A DNA stretch of 64,000 bases, taken from contig VSND01000003.1 of the NCBI GenBank assembly GCA_009774145.1, forward strand, positions 80,479 through 144,478. The letters run 5' to 3'. Position 1 is the stretch's first letter. Each line of letters opens with the position of its first letter. Below, one piece after another: positions 1 to 7,569 of this stretch. The translations under genes and the position numbers were made by a program. The notes below the pieces were generated by a model. That model ran no database searches. It was not told where the DNA came from and worked only from the letters and a program-made list of their open reading frames with translations. The stretch comes from Lachnospiraceae bacterium. Its GTDB lineage: Bacteria; Bacillota; Clostridia; Lachnospirales; Lachnospiraceae.

Positions 1-45
1 ATAATCTACCCCCCATTTTTCATTTCCGCCGCTTGCGGATGCTGT

Positions 46-405
46 CTATCCTAACAACCTTTTTTCCGCTTCTTGCATGGCGCTGTAAGTATCACACGCG
101 CTTTTTATATATACAAAACACATATCCTGGAGATTCGCAGGCAAAGAGCGCAGCATGGAAAGTATGGTCGATTCGTCCTGGGACAATGGCTGTGGTTCTC
201 CAGGCTTTACATATTCACTCCCGGTAAGAAGGAGGTCTGTGGAACACTTGAGATATTCTGCTAAAGCAATTACAGCATCAGAATTTGGGGCGCTACCAGC
301 TTGCCATCTTCCGATACTACCGGTACTTATTTTACATTCTTTCAACACTGGAGTAGGTTTCAAACCTTTCTTGTCACATATTTCTTTAAAATTATCCCAA
401 AACAA
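46..405 (-). CDS. CI-like phage repressor (XRE-family HTH)
   Basis: A 119-residue helix-turn-helix protein, read leftward from a TTG start at 405. That start is preceded by GGAGGTG on the minus strand; the upstream reading to 456 contains the ribosome site and is not coding. The N-terminal FWDNFKEIC, GSIGRWQAG and ADYF-like AEYLKCSTDLLLTG segments are the typical clostridial Cro/CI domain. The C-terminal 50 residues are helical and lack a LexA-type protease domain, so induction is unlikely to be by RecA-driven self-cleavage. It is divergent from the early operon with operators between them, and is the best candidate to bind the repeated sites at 427-472, 44770-44825 and 49970-50026. Confidence 0.85.
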   Translation of the reverse strand: MFWDNFKEICDKKGLKPTPVLKECKISTGSIGRWQAGSAPNSDAVIALAEYLKCSTDLLLTGSEYVKPGEPQPLSQDESTILSMLRSLPANLQDMCFVYIKSACDTYSAMQEAEKRLLG

Positions 406-426
406 ATAATTCACCTCCACAATGTA

Positions 427-472
427 ACTCACAAATCGGCGTAAAAATATTGACAAACGCCTTATGGTGAGT
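427..472. promoter_or_regulatory. Paired operators O1/O2 of the immunity region
   Basis: Two copies of a 16-bp imperfect palindrome occur in opposite orientation: 427-442 reads ACTCACAAATCGGCGT and 457-472 reads ACGCCTTATGGTGAGT. The second fills the spacer of the rightward promoter. Related 16-mers occur only at the two other phage promoters in the window, which supports an operator role. Binding by the repressor encoded at 46-405 is inferred. Confidence 0.72.
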
Positions 473-478
473 TATGAT
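450..478 (+). promoter_or_regulatory. Rightward early promoter (PR-like)
   Basis: TTGACA (450-455), a 17-bp spacer and TATGAT (473-478) match the housekeeping sigma consensus at 11 of 12 positions. The spacer is almost entirely operator O2, so repressor binding would block polymerase. It drives the tandem-HTH gene and the early operon. Confidence 0.85.
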
Positions 479-649
479 ATATATGTAAGATACATTTGTG
501 CGTTTTTATTTTCCTTAACAAATGGCACATATACAAAAACGCTCTTTTATGCGTTACAAAGGGTAGAGCGCACATATCCATTTTAGCAATGTATCGTCAA
601 AATGTAAAGTCAAAATGTAACGCACATTATAGCAAAGGAGGTAAGAGAG
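479..649 (+). promoter_or_regulatory. Early leader with repeated GTAA/CGCACAT motifs, no gene
   Basis: An untranslated stretch between the early promoter and the first early gene. It holds short related motifs (TTTGTGCG near 495, GCGTTACAA near 551, GCGCACAT near 568, AATGTAACGCACAT near 613, and two TCAAAATGTAA copies near 597-620). These could be sites for the Cro-like product made just downstream. No convincing ORF is seen. Confidence 0.35.
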
Positions 650-1051
650 ATGGAGAAAAAGCTAACTCCCTGGTGCGAGAACGTAAAAATCGCCATGATT
701 GAGCGTGAATGGAGCGTACAGGCTTTGGCGGATGTTGTCGGGATGTCGCGCGTATATACATCGGCACTTATCAATGGCAGAGTCCAATCCGAAGCGGCCA
801 TGAAGCTCATAAGCGATACGTTGAACATCGAAAGCCCGGAAAAGAGAAAATCTGATTCCTGGTGCAAGAGCGTGAGGATAGCAATGGTAAAGCGCGGATG
901 GAGTGTGCTGGATTTGGCAAAAGCGGCAAACATGAGCAAAGGCCATACATCGGCGGTCATCAATGGCAGAGTACAATCTTCCCAGGCAGTCAGAACCATA
1001 AGCGATGTACTGAACATTGACGCAGCCGCTCTTTCCTCGGATGCTACTTAG
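650..1051 (+). CDS. Cro-like regulator made of two tandem HTH domains
   Basis: 133 residues made of two copies of the same about 60-residue HTH unit (residues about 8-60 and 71-123). Both read WC-x-VxIAMxxRxWSV, then LA, MS, TSAxINGRVQS and ISDxLNI. The ATG at 650 follows AAAGGAGGTAAGAGAG. As the first gene after the early promoter it sits where Cro normally lies. The fused dimer-like architecture could bind a palindromic operator as a monomer (inference). The DNA repeat is still visible around 772-790 and 958-976, so the duplication is fairly recent or under selection. Confidence 0.75.
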   Translation: MEKKLTPWCENVKIAMIEREWSVQALADVVGMSRVYTSALINGRVQSEAAMKLISDTLNIESPEKRKSDSWCKSVRIAMVKRGWSVLDLAKAANMSKGHTSAVINGRVQSSQAVRTISDVLNIDAAALSSDAT

Positions 1052-1079
1052 ATTATAAGCCGAAAGGACGGTGAATGAC

Positions 1080-1571
1080 ATGGGGAATGGCCCTATGAAA
1101 GACAATGATAATGTGTACTTTCTTGCCAGGAAAAAGGCGGCAGCATACAACGAGAGGCTATACAGCAGGGAAGGGGCGGCGGAACTGCTGGGAGTGTCCG
1201 TATCAACGCTGGCCGACTATGAGCTGGGGAATACAAAGGTGGTTCCGGTGGATAAAGTGGTGCTTATGGCGGACCTCTATAACTGTCCGGAATTGAAATA
1301 CAGCTATTGCAAGAATGAGTGTCCAATCGGAAAGCTGATGCCGATGGCAACGCAGGCAAAGAACCTGGAGGGAATCGCGCTTCGGCTTATCCGGGAGTTT
1401 GACGCCGATAAACTGAAAAACATTCAGAAGGACCTAATTGAGATTACAGAGGACGGTGTTGTAGACGATACAGAGAAACCGGCTCTGAAATCAATCATGG
1501 AGAGGCTGGACCAGATGGCGATTGCCATCAGTGAGCTAAAGATAGCAGGAGAAAAGGCACTGAAAGGTTGA
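1080..1571 (+). CDS. Phage HTH transcriptional regulator
   Basis: About 163 residues with an N-terminal HTH (YSREGAAELLGVSVSTLADY, residues about 21-40 from this start), then a conserved Cys-bearing YCKNECPIGK segment and a helical C-terminus. It resembles the second regulator found downstream of Cro in many clostridial prophages. The start is uncertain: GTG 1071 overlaps the best ribosome spacing poorly, while ATG 1080 or 1095 are alternatives. It probably tunes the lysis/lysogeny choice, but its target is unknown. Confidence 0.6.
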   Translation: MGNGPMKDNDNVYFLARKKAAAYNERLYSREGAAELLGVSVSTLADYELGNTKVVPVDKVVLMADLYNCPELKYSYCKNECPIGKLMPMATQAKNLEGIALRLIREFDADKLKNIQKDLIEITEDGVVDDTEKPALKSIMERLDQMAIAISELKIAGEKALKG

Positions 1572-1574
1572 GGG

Positions 1575-1754
1575 ATGGTTATGGATGCTGCCAAGTTGAG
1601 GGAGATTCTGAAAACGCAATATGGAATAAAAGATGATAGCGAGTTCAACACGGCAGTTGAAAAGTCATCTGGAGTAAACCTGGGGCTGTTCACTATGCCG
1701 CTGATGGAAAGGAGCAGGGATGGACGCAAGAAAACAGAGACGGCTATTGCGTAG
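1575..1754 (+). CDS. Small phage protein, 59 residues
   Basis: Starts at ATG 1575 just after the previous stop, behind GAGGG, and ends in TAG 1752-1754, overlapping the hydrolase gene by 35 bp. It is soluble and helical, with the N-terminus MDAAKLREIL and a basic C-terminus. No family is recognised. The gene-like N-terminus and tight packing support it. Confidence 0.5.
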   Translation: MVMDAAKLREILKTQYGIKDDSEFNTAVEKSSGVNLGLFTMPLMERSRDGRKKTETAIA

Positions 1755-2346
1755 AGTGAAGCTGGCGGCTATTGCAGCTGCTACCGTCTATACATCAATC
1801 GGAATAAGGATGATTGTAACGGATGCAGGAGAAGGGATAAAACCGGATTCGGTCATAAGTACAGCAGCAGTCACCGAAGCAGGCATCCGGGAATTTTCCG
1901 GGAGAGAAGCAAGCCAGGGAGCAAAAGTCCTGGCACCGGAACCGGAAACCGAACAATCCTCTGAATGGGATGCGGAAGATTCTTATCTGCTGGCAAAGCT
2001 GGCGATGGCGGAGGCGGAAGGTGAGGATACCGAAGGTAAAGCACTGGTTATCCTGGTGGTTCTGAACCGGGTACGGAGCGAAGGGTTCCCGGACACGGTG
2101 GAGGATGTCATCATGGAGGAACATAACGGAGTCCGCCAGTTCAGCGTCACCAAGGAGGGAGGCCGGTGGTATAAGGTGGAACCGGACGAGGACTGCTACA
2201 AGGCGCTGGAGCTGGTAACGTTGGAAGACTGGGATGAATCCGAAGGGGCGCTGTATTTTGAAAGCCGGAGTGATTCTACCTGGCACCAGAATCATTTGCA
2301 GTTCCTTTTCCAACATGGGAAACATTATTTCTACAAGGAGGGATGA
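1720..2346 (+). CDS. SleB/CwlJ-like cell-wall hydrolase
   Basis: 208 residues: a basic N-terminus, one hydrophobic segment (about residues 14-32, signal or anchor), a variable linker, then a Hydrolase_2 (SleB) domain from about residue 88. The domain is shown by LLAKLAMAEAEGE (catalytic Glu region), VVLNRVRS, VxxxxFSV and the terminal ALYFES...HxxHYFYKEG. The family contains spore-cortex lytic and vegetative peptidoglycan hydrolases. Its place in the early operon, far from the holin/endolysin genes, is common in clostridial prophages. This argues for a role other than final lysis, perhaps superinfection or cell-wall remodelling (inference). Confidence 0.8.
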   Translation: MDARKQRRLLRRVKLAAIAAATVYTSIGIRMIVTDAGEGIKPDSVISTAAVTEAGIREFSGREASQGAKVLAPEPETEQSSEWDAEDSYLLAKLAMAEAEGEDTEGKALVILVVLNRVRSEGFPDTVEDVIMEEHNGVRQFSVTKEGGRWYKVEPDEDCYKALELVTLEDWDESEGALYFESRSDSTWHQNHLQFLFQHGKHYFYKEG

Positions 2347-2642
2347 CATTGCGGAAAGTAAAGCGGTTCATATACCGGGAATGGATATGGATAACGCTGG
2401 GAATCATCCTCACACGGTTTGCTGCTGAATACGCATACCAGGAGCGCGGATACATGGCATACGGAGGGGAATGGCTGGTACTGCCGGTTCTTCTGCTGAC
2501 AGTAAACACGGCAAGGAACATCGCCGGTACCGTGATAATGATATATGGAGGAGAGGAGGATGCGGATGCCAGAAGAATTGAAGCGGATCACCGAAGGGTT
2601 CCGGGAAACCGCAGGCGGATTGACGGATGGAGAAGCAGATGA
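2343..2642 (+). CDS. Small membrane protein
   Basis: 99 residues, starting within the ATGA overlap with the preceding stop. It has two hydrophobic helices (about 12-26 and 44-68) and a polar, basic tail. The last 77 nt overlap the next gene in another frame. Function unknown; pairing with the membrane-anchored SleB-like protein upstream may be meaningful. Confidence 0.5.
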   Translation: MTLRKVKRFIYREWIWITLGIILTRFAAEYAYQERGYMAYGGEWLVLPVLLLTVNTARNIAGTVIMIYGGEEDADARRIEADHRRVPGNRRRIDGWRSR

Positions 2643-2805
2643 AATATTCCGGTTTTGCCTCCGGAAAATGGAGGTATGCGGAATTGAAAACCAGGAGGAA
2701 TATCTGCCGCTTCTATTCCGGGATGAAGTAAAGAATTTCATCATACGCAGGGGAATAAGCGCTATTACCGCATTGAGAAGGATGGGGGTGGCGGTCAGTG
2801 TGTGA
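2566..2805 (+). CDS. Hypothetical early protein
   Basis: 79 residues from ATG 2566, chosen because GAGGAGG (2553-2559) gives 6-nt spacing; ATGs at 2545 and 2560 are in frame. Predominantly helical (MPEELKRITEGFRET, EADEIFRFCLRKM), with no recognised domain. Confidence 0.5.
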   Translation: MPEELKRITEGFRETAGGLTDGEADEIFRFCLRKMEVCGIENQEEYLPLLFRDEVKNFIIRRGISAITALRRMGVAVSV

Positions 2806-3013
2806 GATATGCAGACAGTCTCCGTGTCATCCGAGATGCCCGAACGCCGGAGAACCGGAGGGTAAATACACTTGTATCAAGTGTGGGTATGGAATCATGG
2901 AGAATGAAGAATACCTGGCATCACCGGACGGTCCGGTTTGCCTGGAGTGTCTGGAGGACATGACTACCAGGGAGTTAATTGAAATATGCGGCGAGGAGCT
3001 GCAAAAAGCATAA
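2798..3013 (+). CDS. Small zinc-ribbon-like protein
   Basis: 71 residues from GTG 2798 (overlapping the previous stop). It contains CEICRQSPCHPRC at the N-terminus and CIKCGYG...VCLECLEDM centrally, three CxxC knuckles typical of structural zinc binding. Directly upstream of recT; function unknown. Confidence 0.6.
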   Translation: MCEICRQSPCHPRCPNAGEPEGKYTCIKCGYGIMENEEYLASPDGPVCLECLEDMTTRELIEICGEELQKA

Positions 3014-3028
3014 AGGAGGATAGGTAAT

Positions 3029-4063
3029 ATGACAGGACAGCAGCAGAGGCAGGCGCCGGCACAGCAGGGCCAGCAGGGGGAAGTACAGCGGCCTAAAAGT
3101 TCAGTTGTACTCGTGAAGGAGATCATCTCCAGGGATACTTGCAAGAAGAAATTCGCGGAAATCCTGGGGCAGAAAGCTCCACAGTTTCTTGCGTCATTAA
3201 CGAACGTAGTCTCTGGGAGCGCACAGCTGAAAAGGGCAGACCCTAATTCTATCGTATCGGCGGCTTTTGTGGCGGCAACATACGATCTGCCGATTGACAG
3301 CAACTTGGGATTTGCGGCAATCGTTCCGTATAACAACAACAAGTACAATCCGCAAACTAAGAAGTATGAATACCATATGGAGGCCCAGTTCCAGATGATG
3401 TATAAGGGCTTTATCCAGCTGGCAATTCGCTCCGGATACTATGAGAGAATGAATTACGCCGTGGTGTACGAGGATGAACTTGTTTCCTATAACCCCATCA
3501 CTGGAGAGATTGTTTTCGTGACGGACTTCTCTGAATGTACGCAGCGGGACGAGGGGCAGTCGGATAAGGTGGCCGGATACTATGCGTGGTTCCGCTTAAA
3601 AACCGGGTACAGCCAGGAATTGTACATGTCAAAGAAAGCAGTTGACAATCATGCCAAGAAGTATTCAAAGGCATACAGAAGCGATTTGGACGAAGGAAAG
3701 AAAAAGAGCAAATGGACTACCGATTTTGAGGCTATGGCTCTGAAAACGGTCATCAAGCTCCTGCTCTCCAAATGGGGTATCTTATCTGTTGATATGCAGA
3801 GGGCTATCCAGGATGACCAAAAGACATTTGACGAGGAGGGAGAGGCAACATACGGAGATAACCAGCCGGACGCAATCGAGGCGGAGAATGCGTTTGAGCT
3901 GCCGGGGCCGGATAATGGACAGCAGAAGGATGAACAGCCGGAGAGCGCGGAAGGCATGGCAGAAACCGGGACGGATGCAGCAGATGAAGGAGGATATGTA
4001 GACCCGGACGAAGTGGATGCTTTCATGGAAAGCATGGGTTTAGAGGAGTTACCGTTTAAGTAA
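3029..4063 (+). CDS. recT: RecT single-strand annealing protein with SSB-like tail
   Basis: 344 residues. After a Gln-rich N-terminus, residues about 25-255 are the RecT annealase core (LPIDSNLGFAAIVPY, MMYKGFIQLAIRSG, AWFRLKTG, SKWTTDFEAMALKTVIKLLL). It anneals complementary single strands in phage recombination together with the 5'-3' exonuclease encoded next. The C-terminal 85 residues are acidic and disordered and end in MGLEELPFK. That closely matches the tip of the phage SSB encoded at 53500 (DEELPFN), an unusual feature for RecT. ATG 3029 follows AAAGGAGGATAGGTAAT. Confidence 0.92.
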   Translation: MTGQQQRQAPAQQGQQGEVQRPKSSVVLVKEIISRDTCKKKFAEILGQKAPQFLASLTNVVSGSAQLKRADPNSIVSAAFVAATYDLPIDSNLGFAAIVPYNNNKYNPQTKKYEYHMEAQFQMMYKGFIQLAIRSGYYERMNYAVVYEDELVSYNPITGEIVFVTDFSECTQRDEGQSDKVAGYYAWFRLKTGYSQELYMSKKAVDNHAKKYSKAYRSDLDEGKKKSKWTTDFEAMALKTVIKLLLSKWGILSVDMQRAIQDDQKTFDEEGEATYGDNQPDAIEAENAFELPGPDNGQQKDEQPESAEGMAETGTDAADEGGYVDPDEVDAFMESMGLEELPFK

Positions 4064-4076
4064 GGAGGGAAAGACA

Positions 4077-4880
4077 TTGGAATTATCGGCAAATAATTAT
4101 TACAGTGCGGAAGCGAACCAGGAATATATGAGCGTGTCGCAGTACAAGGATTTTGCTGGGACATACGGAAAGCTGGGATGCGAATACGGAGCGATGGAAA
4201 AACTGGCCGGACGCTGGGAGGAAAAGAAAACAACTGCCCTTCTGGTGGGGAGCTATGTGGATTCTTATTTTGAGGGGAGCCTGGACAAATTCAAGGCGGA
4301 GAATCCGGAGATTTTCAAAAAGACCGGGGACAAAGGTCTGAAAGCAGAATATCTGAAAGCAGATGACATCATCCGGAGGATAGAGCGCGATCAGTTCTTT
4401 ATGATGTGCCTCTCTGGAGAAAAGCAGGTAGTTATGACCGGTGAGCTGTTTGGAGCAAAATGGAAGATAAAAATAGATTCCTACATCGCGGATAAGGTCA
4501 TTGTTGACTTGAAGGTCATGTCATCTATCACGAAGCATGAGTATGTGCGTGATGTAGGGTACCTGGACTTTATCCGGTATTGGGGATATGACATCCAGGG
4601 AGCAATCTACCAGGAGATTGTCCGCCAGAATACCGGAAAGCGCCTGCCCTTCTACATAGCGGCGGCAAGCAAGGAAGAGGAAACCAACATCGAGGTCATT
4701 CATGTGACGGACAATTTCCTCAAAGATGCTATGTCAATGGTGGAGGCGGCTATGCCCAGGATACTCCAGGTGAAAAACGGAGAGGTAGAACCAGACCGGT
4801 GCGAGAGTTGCGATTGCTGCAGGAGTACGAAGGTTTTACGGAATCCGATTACGATTTTAGACCTGGTAAAGGATATTTGA
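4077..4880 (+). CDS. RecE-like PD-(D/E)XK exonuclease (DUF3799/YqaJ type)
   Basis: 267 residues from TTG 4077 behind TAAGGAGGGA. The nuclease core shows IKIDSYI followed by VDLKVM (Asp-x-Lys of the PD-(D/E)XK fold), then QGAIYQEIV, the conserved Gln/Tyr helix of YqaJ/RecE nucleases. A C-terminal CESCDCC cluster may bind metal. It lies directly after recT, the usual RecE/RecT pairing in which the nuclease makes 3' tails for the annealase. Confidence 0.85.
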   Translation: MELSANNYYSAEANQEYMSVSQYKDFAGTYGKLGCEYGAMEKLAGRWEEKKTTALLVGSYVDSYFEGSLDKFKAENPEIFKKTGDKGLKAEYLKADDIIRRIERDQFFMMCLSGEKQVVMTGELFGAKWKIKIDSYIADKVIVDLKVMSSITKHEYVRDVGYLDFIRYWGYDIQGAIYQEIVRQNTGKRLPFYIAAASKEEETNIEVIHVTDNFLKDAMSMVEAAMPRILQVKNGEVEPDRCESCDCCRSTKVLRNPITILDLVKDI

Positions 4881-4913
4881 AACCAAGAGCGGCAGATTGG
4901 CGGTGATGCAAGC

Positions 4914-5732
4914 ATGGCATGGATAAGCGTCCACGAACAAATTTTAGGCGGAAAGCTGCGTGAGCTGGCAAAGAGTATGGGCTGTTCACAAAATGAATCA
5001 ATCGGAATCCTTATCCGGCTATGGTTGTGGGGTATCAACAATGCCGACAAGGAAGGGAGAATAGTAGGAGCGGACAAAGACGATGTTGCAGAAGTTTTGG
5101 CAATAGGAAGGGATAAAAAAATTGCGGCAATAAATATCGTTGATGCTCTGATAGAATCTGGCTGGATGGATGAAAATGATGGGATTCTGTTTATTCACGA
5201 TTGGGAAGAATGGCAAGAACCTCTATATACTTTCAAAGAGCGAAGGGAGAGGGACGCTGCCAGAAAGCGTGAGGAGAGGAAACGGTCAAGGCTCCAGAGC
5301 GATGCAGGCAGGAGGACGGATACCATCTCCCAGGAACCGGAGCCGGTGGCAGATACACTTCCAGCGGCCGGGGATTCCCCCATACCAGAAAATCCGGAAA
5401 AACCGAAAAAGACAGCAGCGGAAGAACGCACTCCTGCATTTGAGGAGTTCTGGAAGGTATACCCACGCAAGGAAGGAAAAGGCGAGGCATACAAGAAGTA
5501 CAAGGCGCGGCTCAAAGATGGGTACAGCGAAGCGGAGCTTCTGGAGGCGGCTACGAATTATGCCAGCCGGTGCGCGAGGGAACGGACGGAAAAGAAATAT
5601 ATCAAGATGGCTAAGACCTTCCTAAGTGATACCCTGCCGTTTGTGGACTACATTAAAAAGCAATCGCAAAGTGAAGCAAAACAAGAGCAGACGGATGGAG
5701 CGAATCCGTTTGGGAAATTCCTTAAAGGTTAG
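4914..5732 (+). CDS. Phage replication initiator / replisome organiser
   Basis: 272 residues. The N-terminal about 100 residues form a winged-helix-like domain (MAWISVHEQILGGKLRELAK, IRLWLWGINNADKEG). A basic linker and a disordered Pro/Glu segment follow, then a C-terminal module (FEEFWKVYPRKEGKGEA, YIKMAKTFLSDTLPFVDY) recurrent in phage replication proteins. Placement immediately before a DnaC-like loader is the classic initiator-loader pair. The origin may lie inside this gene, but no clear iterons are seen. Confidence 0.75.
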   Translation: MAWISVHEQILGGKLRELAKSMGCSQNESIGILIRLWLWGINNADKEGRIVGADKDDVAEVLAIGRDKKIAAINIVDALIESGWMDENDGILFIHDWEEWQEPLYTFKERRERDAARKREERKRSRLQSDAGRRTDTISQEPEPVADTLPAAGDSPIPENPEKPKKTAAEERTPAFEEFWKVYPRKEGKGEAYKKYKARLKDGYSEAELLEAATNYASRCARERTEKKYIKMAKTFLSDTLPFVDYIKKQSQSEAKQEQTDGANPFGKFLKG

Positions 5733-5744
5733 GAGGCGGATAAC

Positions 5745-6629
5745 GTGAAGGAATTGGAAGGGATCGCCGCCGGTGTATTCATGGAGGCGGCACAGAAAGC
5801 AGGTGAGGCGGAAAGCAGTACCGGAGACTATACCGACGGTGATGGCCTTCTGCATTGCGGCAAGTGCCACAAGCCGAAGGAGAAAGTGCTGGAGTTCCCT
5901 GGGTACCTGGACAGAAACGGAACCAGGCGCAAGATGAAGGTACGCTGTATGTGTGACTGTGAGACGGCGGCCAGGGAAAAAATGGCCCGGAGGGAAAAGG
6001 AAAGGGAGGAGATGCAGCGGATACAGAGGCTCCGGGATTCCAGCCTTATTGAAAGCAGGCTCCGGGCGGCAAGGCTTTCCTCTTTCGTCAAGACCAGGGA
6101 TAATCAGAATCTTTATATGATGGCACATCGGTATGTGGAAAAATTCGAGGACATGTACAAAAAGAGCCAGGGTATTCTTTTCTGGGGGACGGTGGGAACC
6201 GGAAAGAGCTTTACCGCTGCCTGCATTGCGAATGAACTGTTAGACCGGATGGTTCCGGTCATAATGACCTCTTTCGTGAAGATTCTCCAGAACATCCAGG
6301 GCGGCAGCGTGGACGAGGCGCAGTACATAGCACAGCTGAACCGGGCAAGGCTTTTAATCATTGATGACCTGGGGACAGAGCGCAACACGGACTATGCCCT
6401 GGAGAAGGTCTACAACGTGATAGACAGCCGGTATCTATCCGGAAAGCCTCTGATTCTCACAACGAATCTGACGCTCACGGAGATGCAGGAGGCGCAGGAC
6501 ACCAGGTTCAAAAGGATATACGACCGTATCTTTGAAATGTGCTATCCATTCCGGGTGTATGGAGATTCCTGGAGGATGGGGCAGGCGGCGCAGAGGTTCG
6601 AGGACATGAGGAGCATACTGGAGGGATGA
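5745..6629 (+). CDS. dnaC: DnaC-like helicase loader ATPase
   Basis: 294 residues from GTG 5745, preceded by AGGAGGCGGATAAC. The N-terminus holds a CGKCHKPK...VRCMCDC zinc motif. The AAA+ core has Walker A GTVGTGKSF, Walker B LLIIDDLGTE, sensor 1 LILTTNLT and an arginine-finger-like RIYDRI. It loads the replicative helicase onto DNA melted by the initiator encoded upstream. Confidence 0.9.
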   Translation: MKELEGIAAGVFMEAAQKAGEAESSTGDYTDGDGLLHCGKCHKPKEKVLEFPGYLDRNGTRRKMKVRCMCDCETAAREKMARREKEREEMQRIQRLRDSSLIESRLRAARLSSFVKTRDNQNLYMMAHRYVEKFEDMYKKSQGILFWGTVGTGKSFTAACIANELLDRMVPVIMTSFVKILQNIQGGSVDEAQYIAQLNRARLLIIDDLGTERNTDYALEKVYNVIDSRYLSGKPLILTTNLTLTEMQEAQDTRFKRIYDRIFEMCYPFRVYGDSWRMGQAAQRFEDMRSILEG

Positions 6630-6630
6630 T

Positions 6631-6813
6631 ATGGCAAATGCGGTGGAATTAAAGATTTATAACCAGGAGGACCGGCTTTCGGTGGCGGCAATTCTGATTA
6701 AGAACGGTTACACGGTGAGCCAGGGGAAAAGGCAGAGGACGGCCACTGGCAAGACGATGGACTATTTCCTCAAAGTATCAGAGGATGGAGACAACGCTGA
6801 TACATCAAAGTAG
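6631..6813 (+). CDS. Small phage protein
   Basis: 60 residues, one base after the loader stop. Reads as a small alpha/beta unit (VELKIYNQEDR, AAILIKNGYTVSQGK, YFLKV). Similar small proteins follow DnaC genes in clostridial phages. Function unknown. Confidence 0.55.
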   Translation: MANAVELKIYNQEDRLSVAAILIKNGYTVSQGKRQRTATGKTMDYFLKVSEDGDNADTSK

Positions 6814-6824
6814 GAGGTGCTGAT

Positions 6825-7253
6825 TTGGACAGAGTGAAATTTACAGTCCTGGGAGAGCCGAAGGGGAAAGGCCGGCCGCGCTTCAGCACACAGACCGGGA
6901 GGGCCTTTACTCCGAAGCAGACGGTCAACTATGAAACGCTGGTACATACGGAGTACATGGTACAGTGCGAAGGGTTCCGGTTCCCGGATGATGCGATGCT
7001 GGACATGAGGATACTGGCATACTATTCCGTACCGAAAAGCGGTAGTAAGGCAGAGAAGGCAAAAAAGCTGGCAAACACTATCCGCCCGACCAAAAAACCG
7101 GATATGGATAATGTGGTGAAGATGGTGGCAGATGCGCTCAACCAGGTAGCATATAAGGATGATACGCAGATTGTAGACTGCCAGGTCCGGAAATTCTATT
7201 CCGAACAGCCCCGGATCGAGGTTATCATCCAGGAAGTAGAAGGCAAGGCATGA
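6825..7253 (+). CDS. rusA: RusA-family Holliday junction resolvase
   Basis: 142 residues from TTG 6825 behind GGAGGTGCTGA. Family hallmarks are GEPKGKGRPRFS at the N-terminus and the metal-binding signature KPDMDNVVK...DALN...YKDDTQIVD. It resolves four-way junctions formed during RecT-mediated recombination and replication. Confidence 0.93.
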   Translation: MDRVKFTVLGEPKGKGRPRFSTQTGRAFTPKQTVNYETLVHTEYMVQCEGFRFPDDAMLDMRILAYYSVPKSGSKAEKAKKLANTIRPTKKPDMDNVVKMVADALNQVAYKDDTQIVDCQVRKFYSEQPRIEVIIQEVEGKA

Positions 7254-7387
7254 AAGGTAAGAAGGTAAGGCGGTTCCTGGCAAGGGTGGCGGTGGTGATA
7301 CTGGTGGCGTTCTGGATGTTCGTCCGGCTCATGGCTTATCTTATCGCCTGCGGGGTGGCGGCTGGAATCGGAACATTGCGGTTTTGA
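7250..7387 (+). CDS. Small single-helix membrane protein
   Basis: 45 residues, starting in the ATGA overlap with rusA. A basic N-terminus (MKGKKVRRFLARV) precedes about 30 hydrophobic residues. It is in operon register but of unknown function. Confidence 0.55.
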   Translation: MKGKKVRRFLARVAVVILVAFWMFVRLMAYLIACGVAAGIGTLRF

Positions 7388-7407
7388 AGATAGGAGGGAT
7401 GCACAAA

Positions 7408-7557
7408 ATGAGAGCAAACGAGGTCGTTCTGATTATCCTGGCGGTTCTTTTCTCCCTGGGAGTAATCGCTGAAAAGAACGAGCGCACAAGAGGGCAGCTG
7501 TTAGTAGGGCTGGGGATATGCGTTGCCGGACTGGTAACTGCACAAATATTTGGTTAA
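7408..7557 (+). CDS. Small two-helix membrane protein
   Basis: 49 residues from ATG 7408, preceded by TAGGAGGG at suitable spacing (ATG 7399 is too close). Two hydrophobic helices flank the charged turn EKNERTRGQ. Function unknown; adjacent to another tiny membrane protein. Confidence 0.55.
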   Translation: MRANEVVLIILAVLFSLGVIAEKNERTRGQLLVGLGICVAGLVTAQIFG

Positions 7558-7569
7558 GGAGGAAAACAC

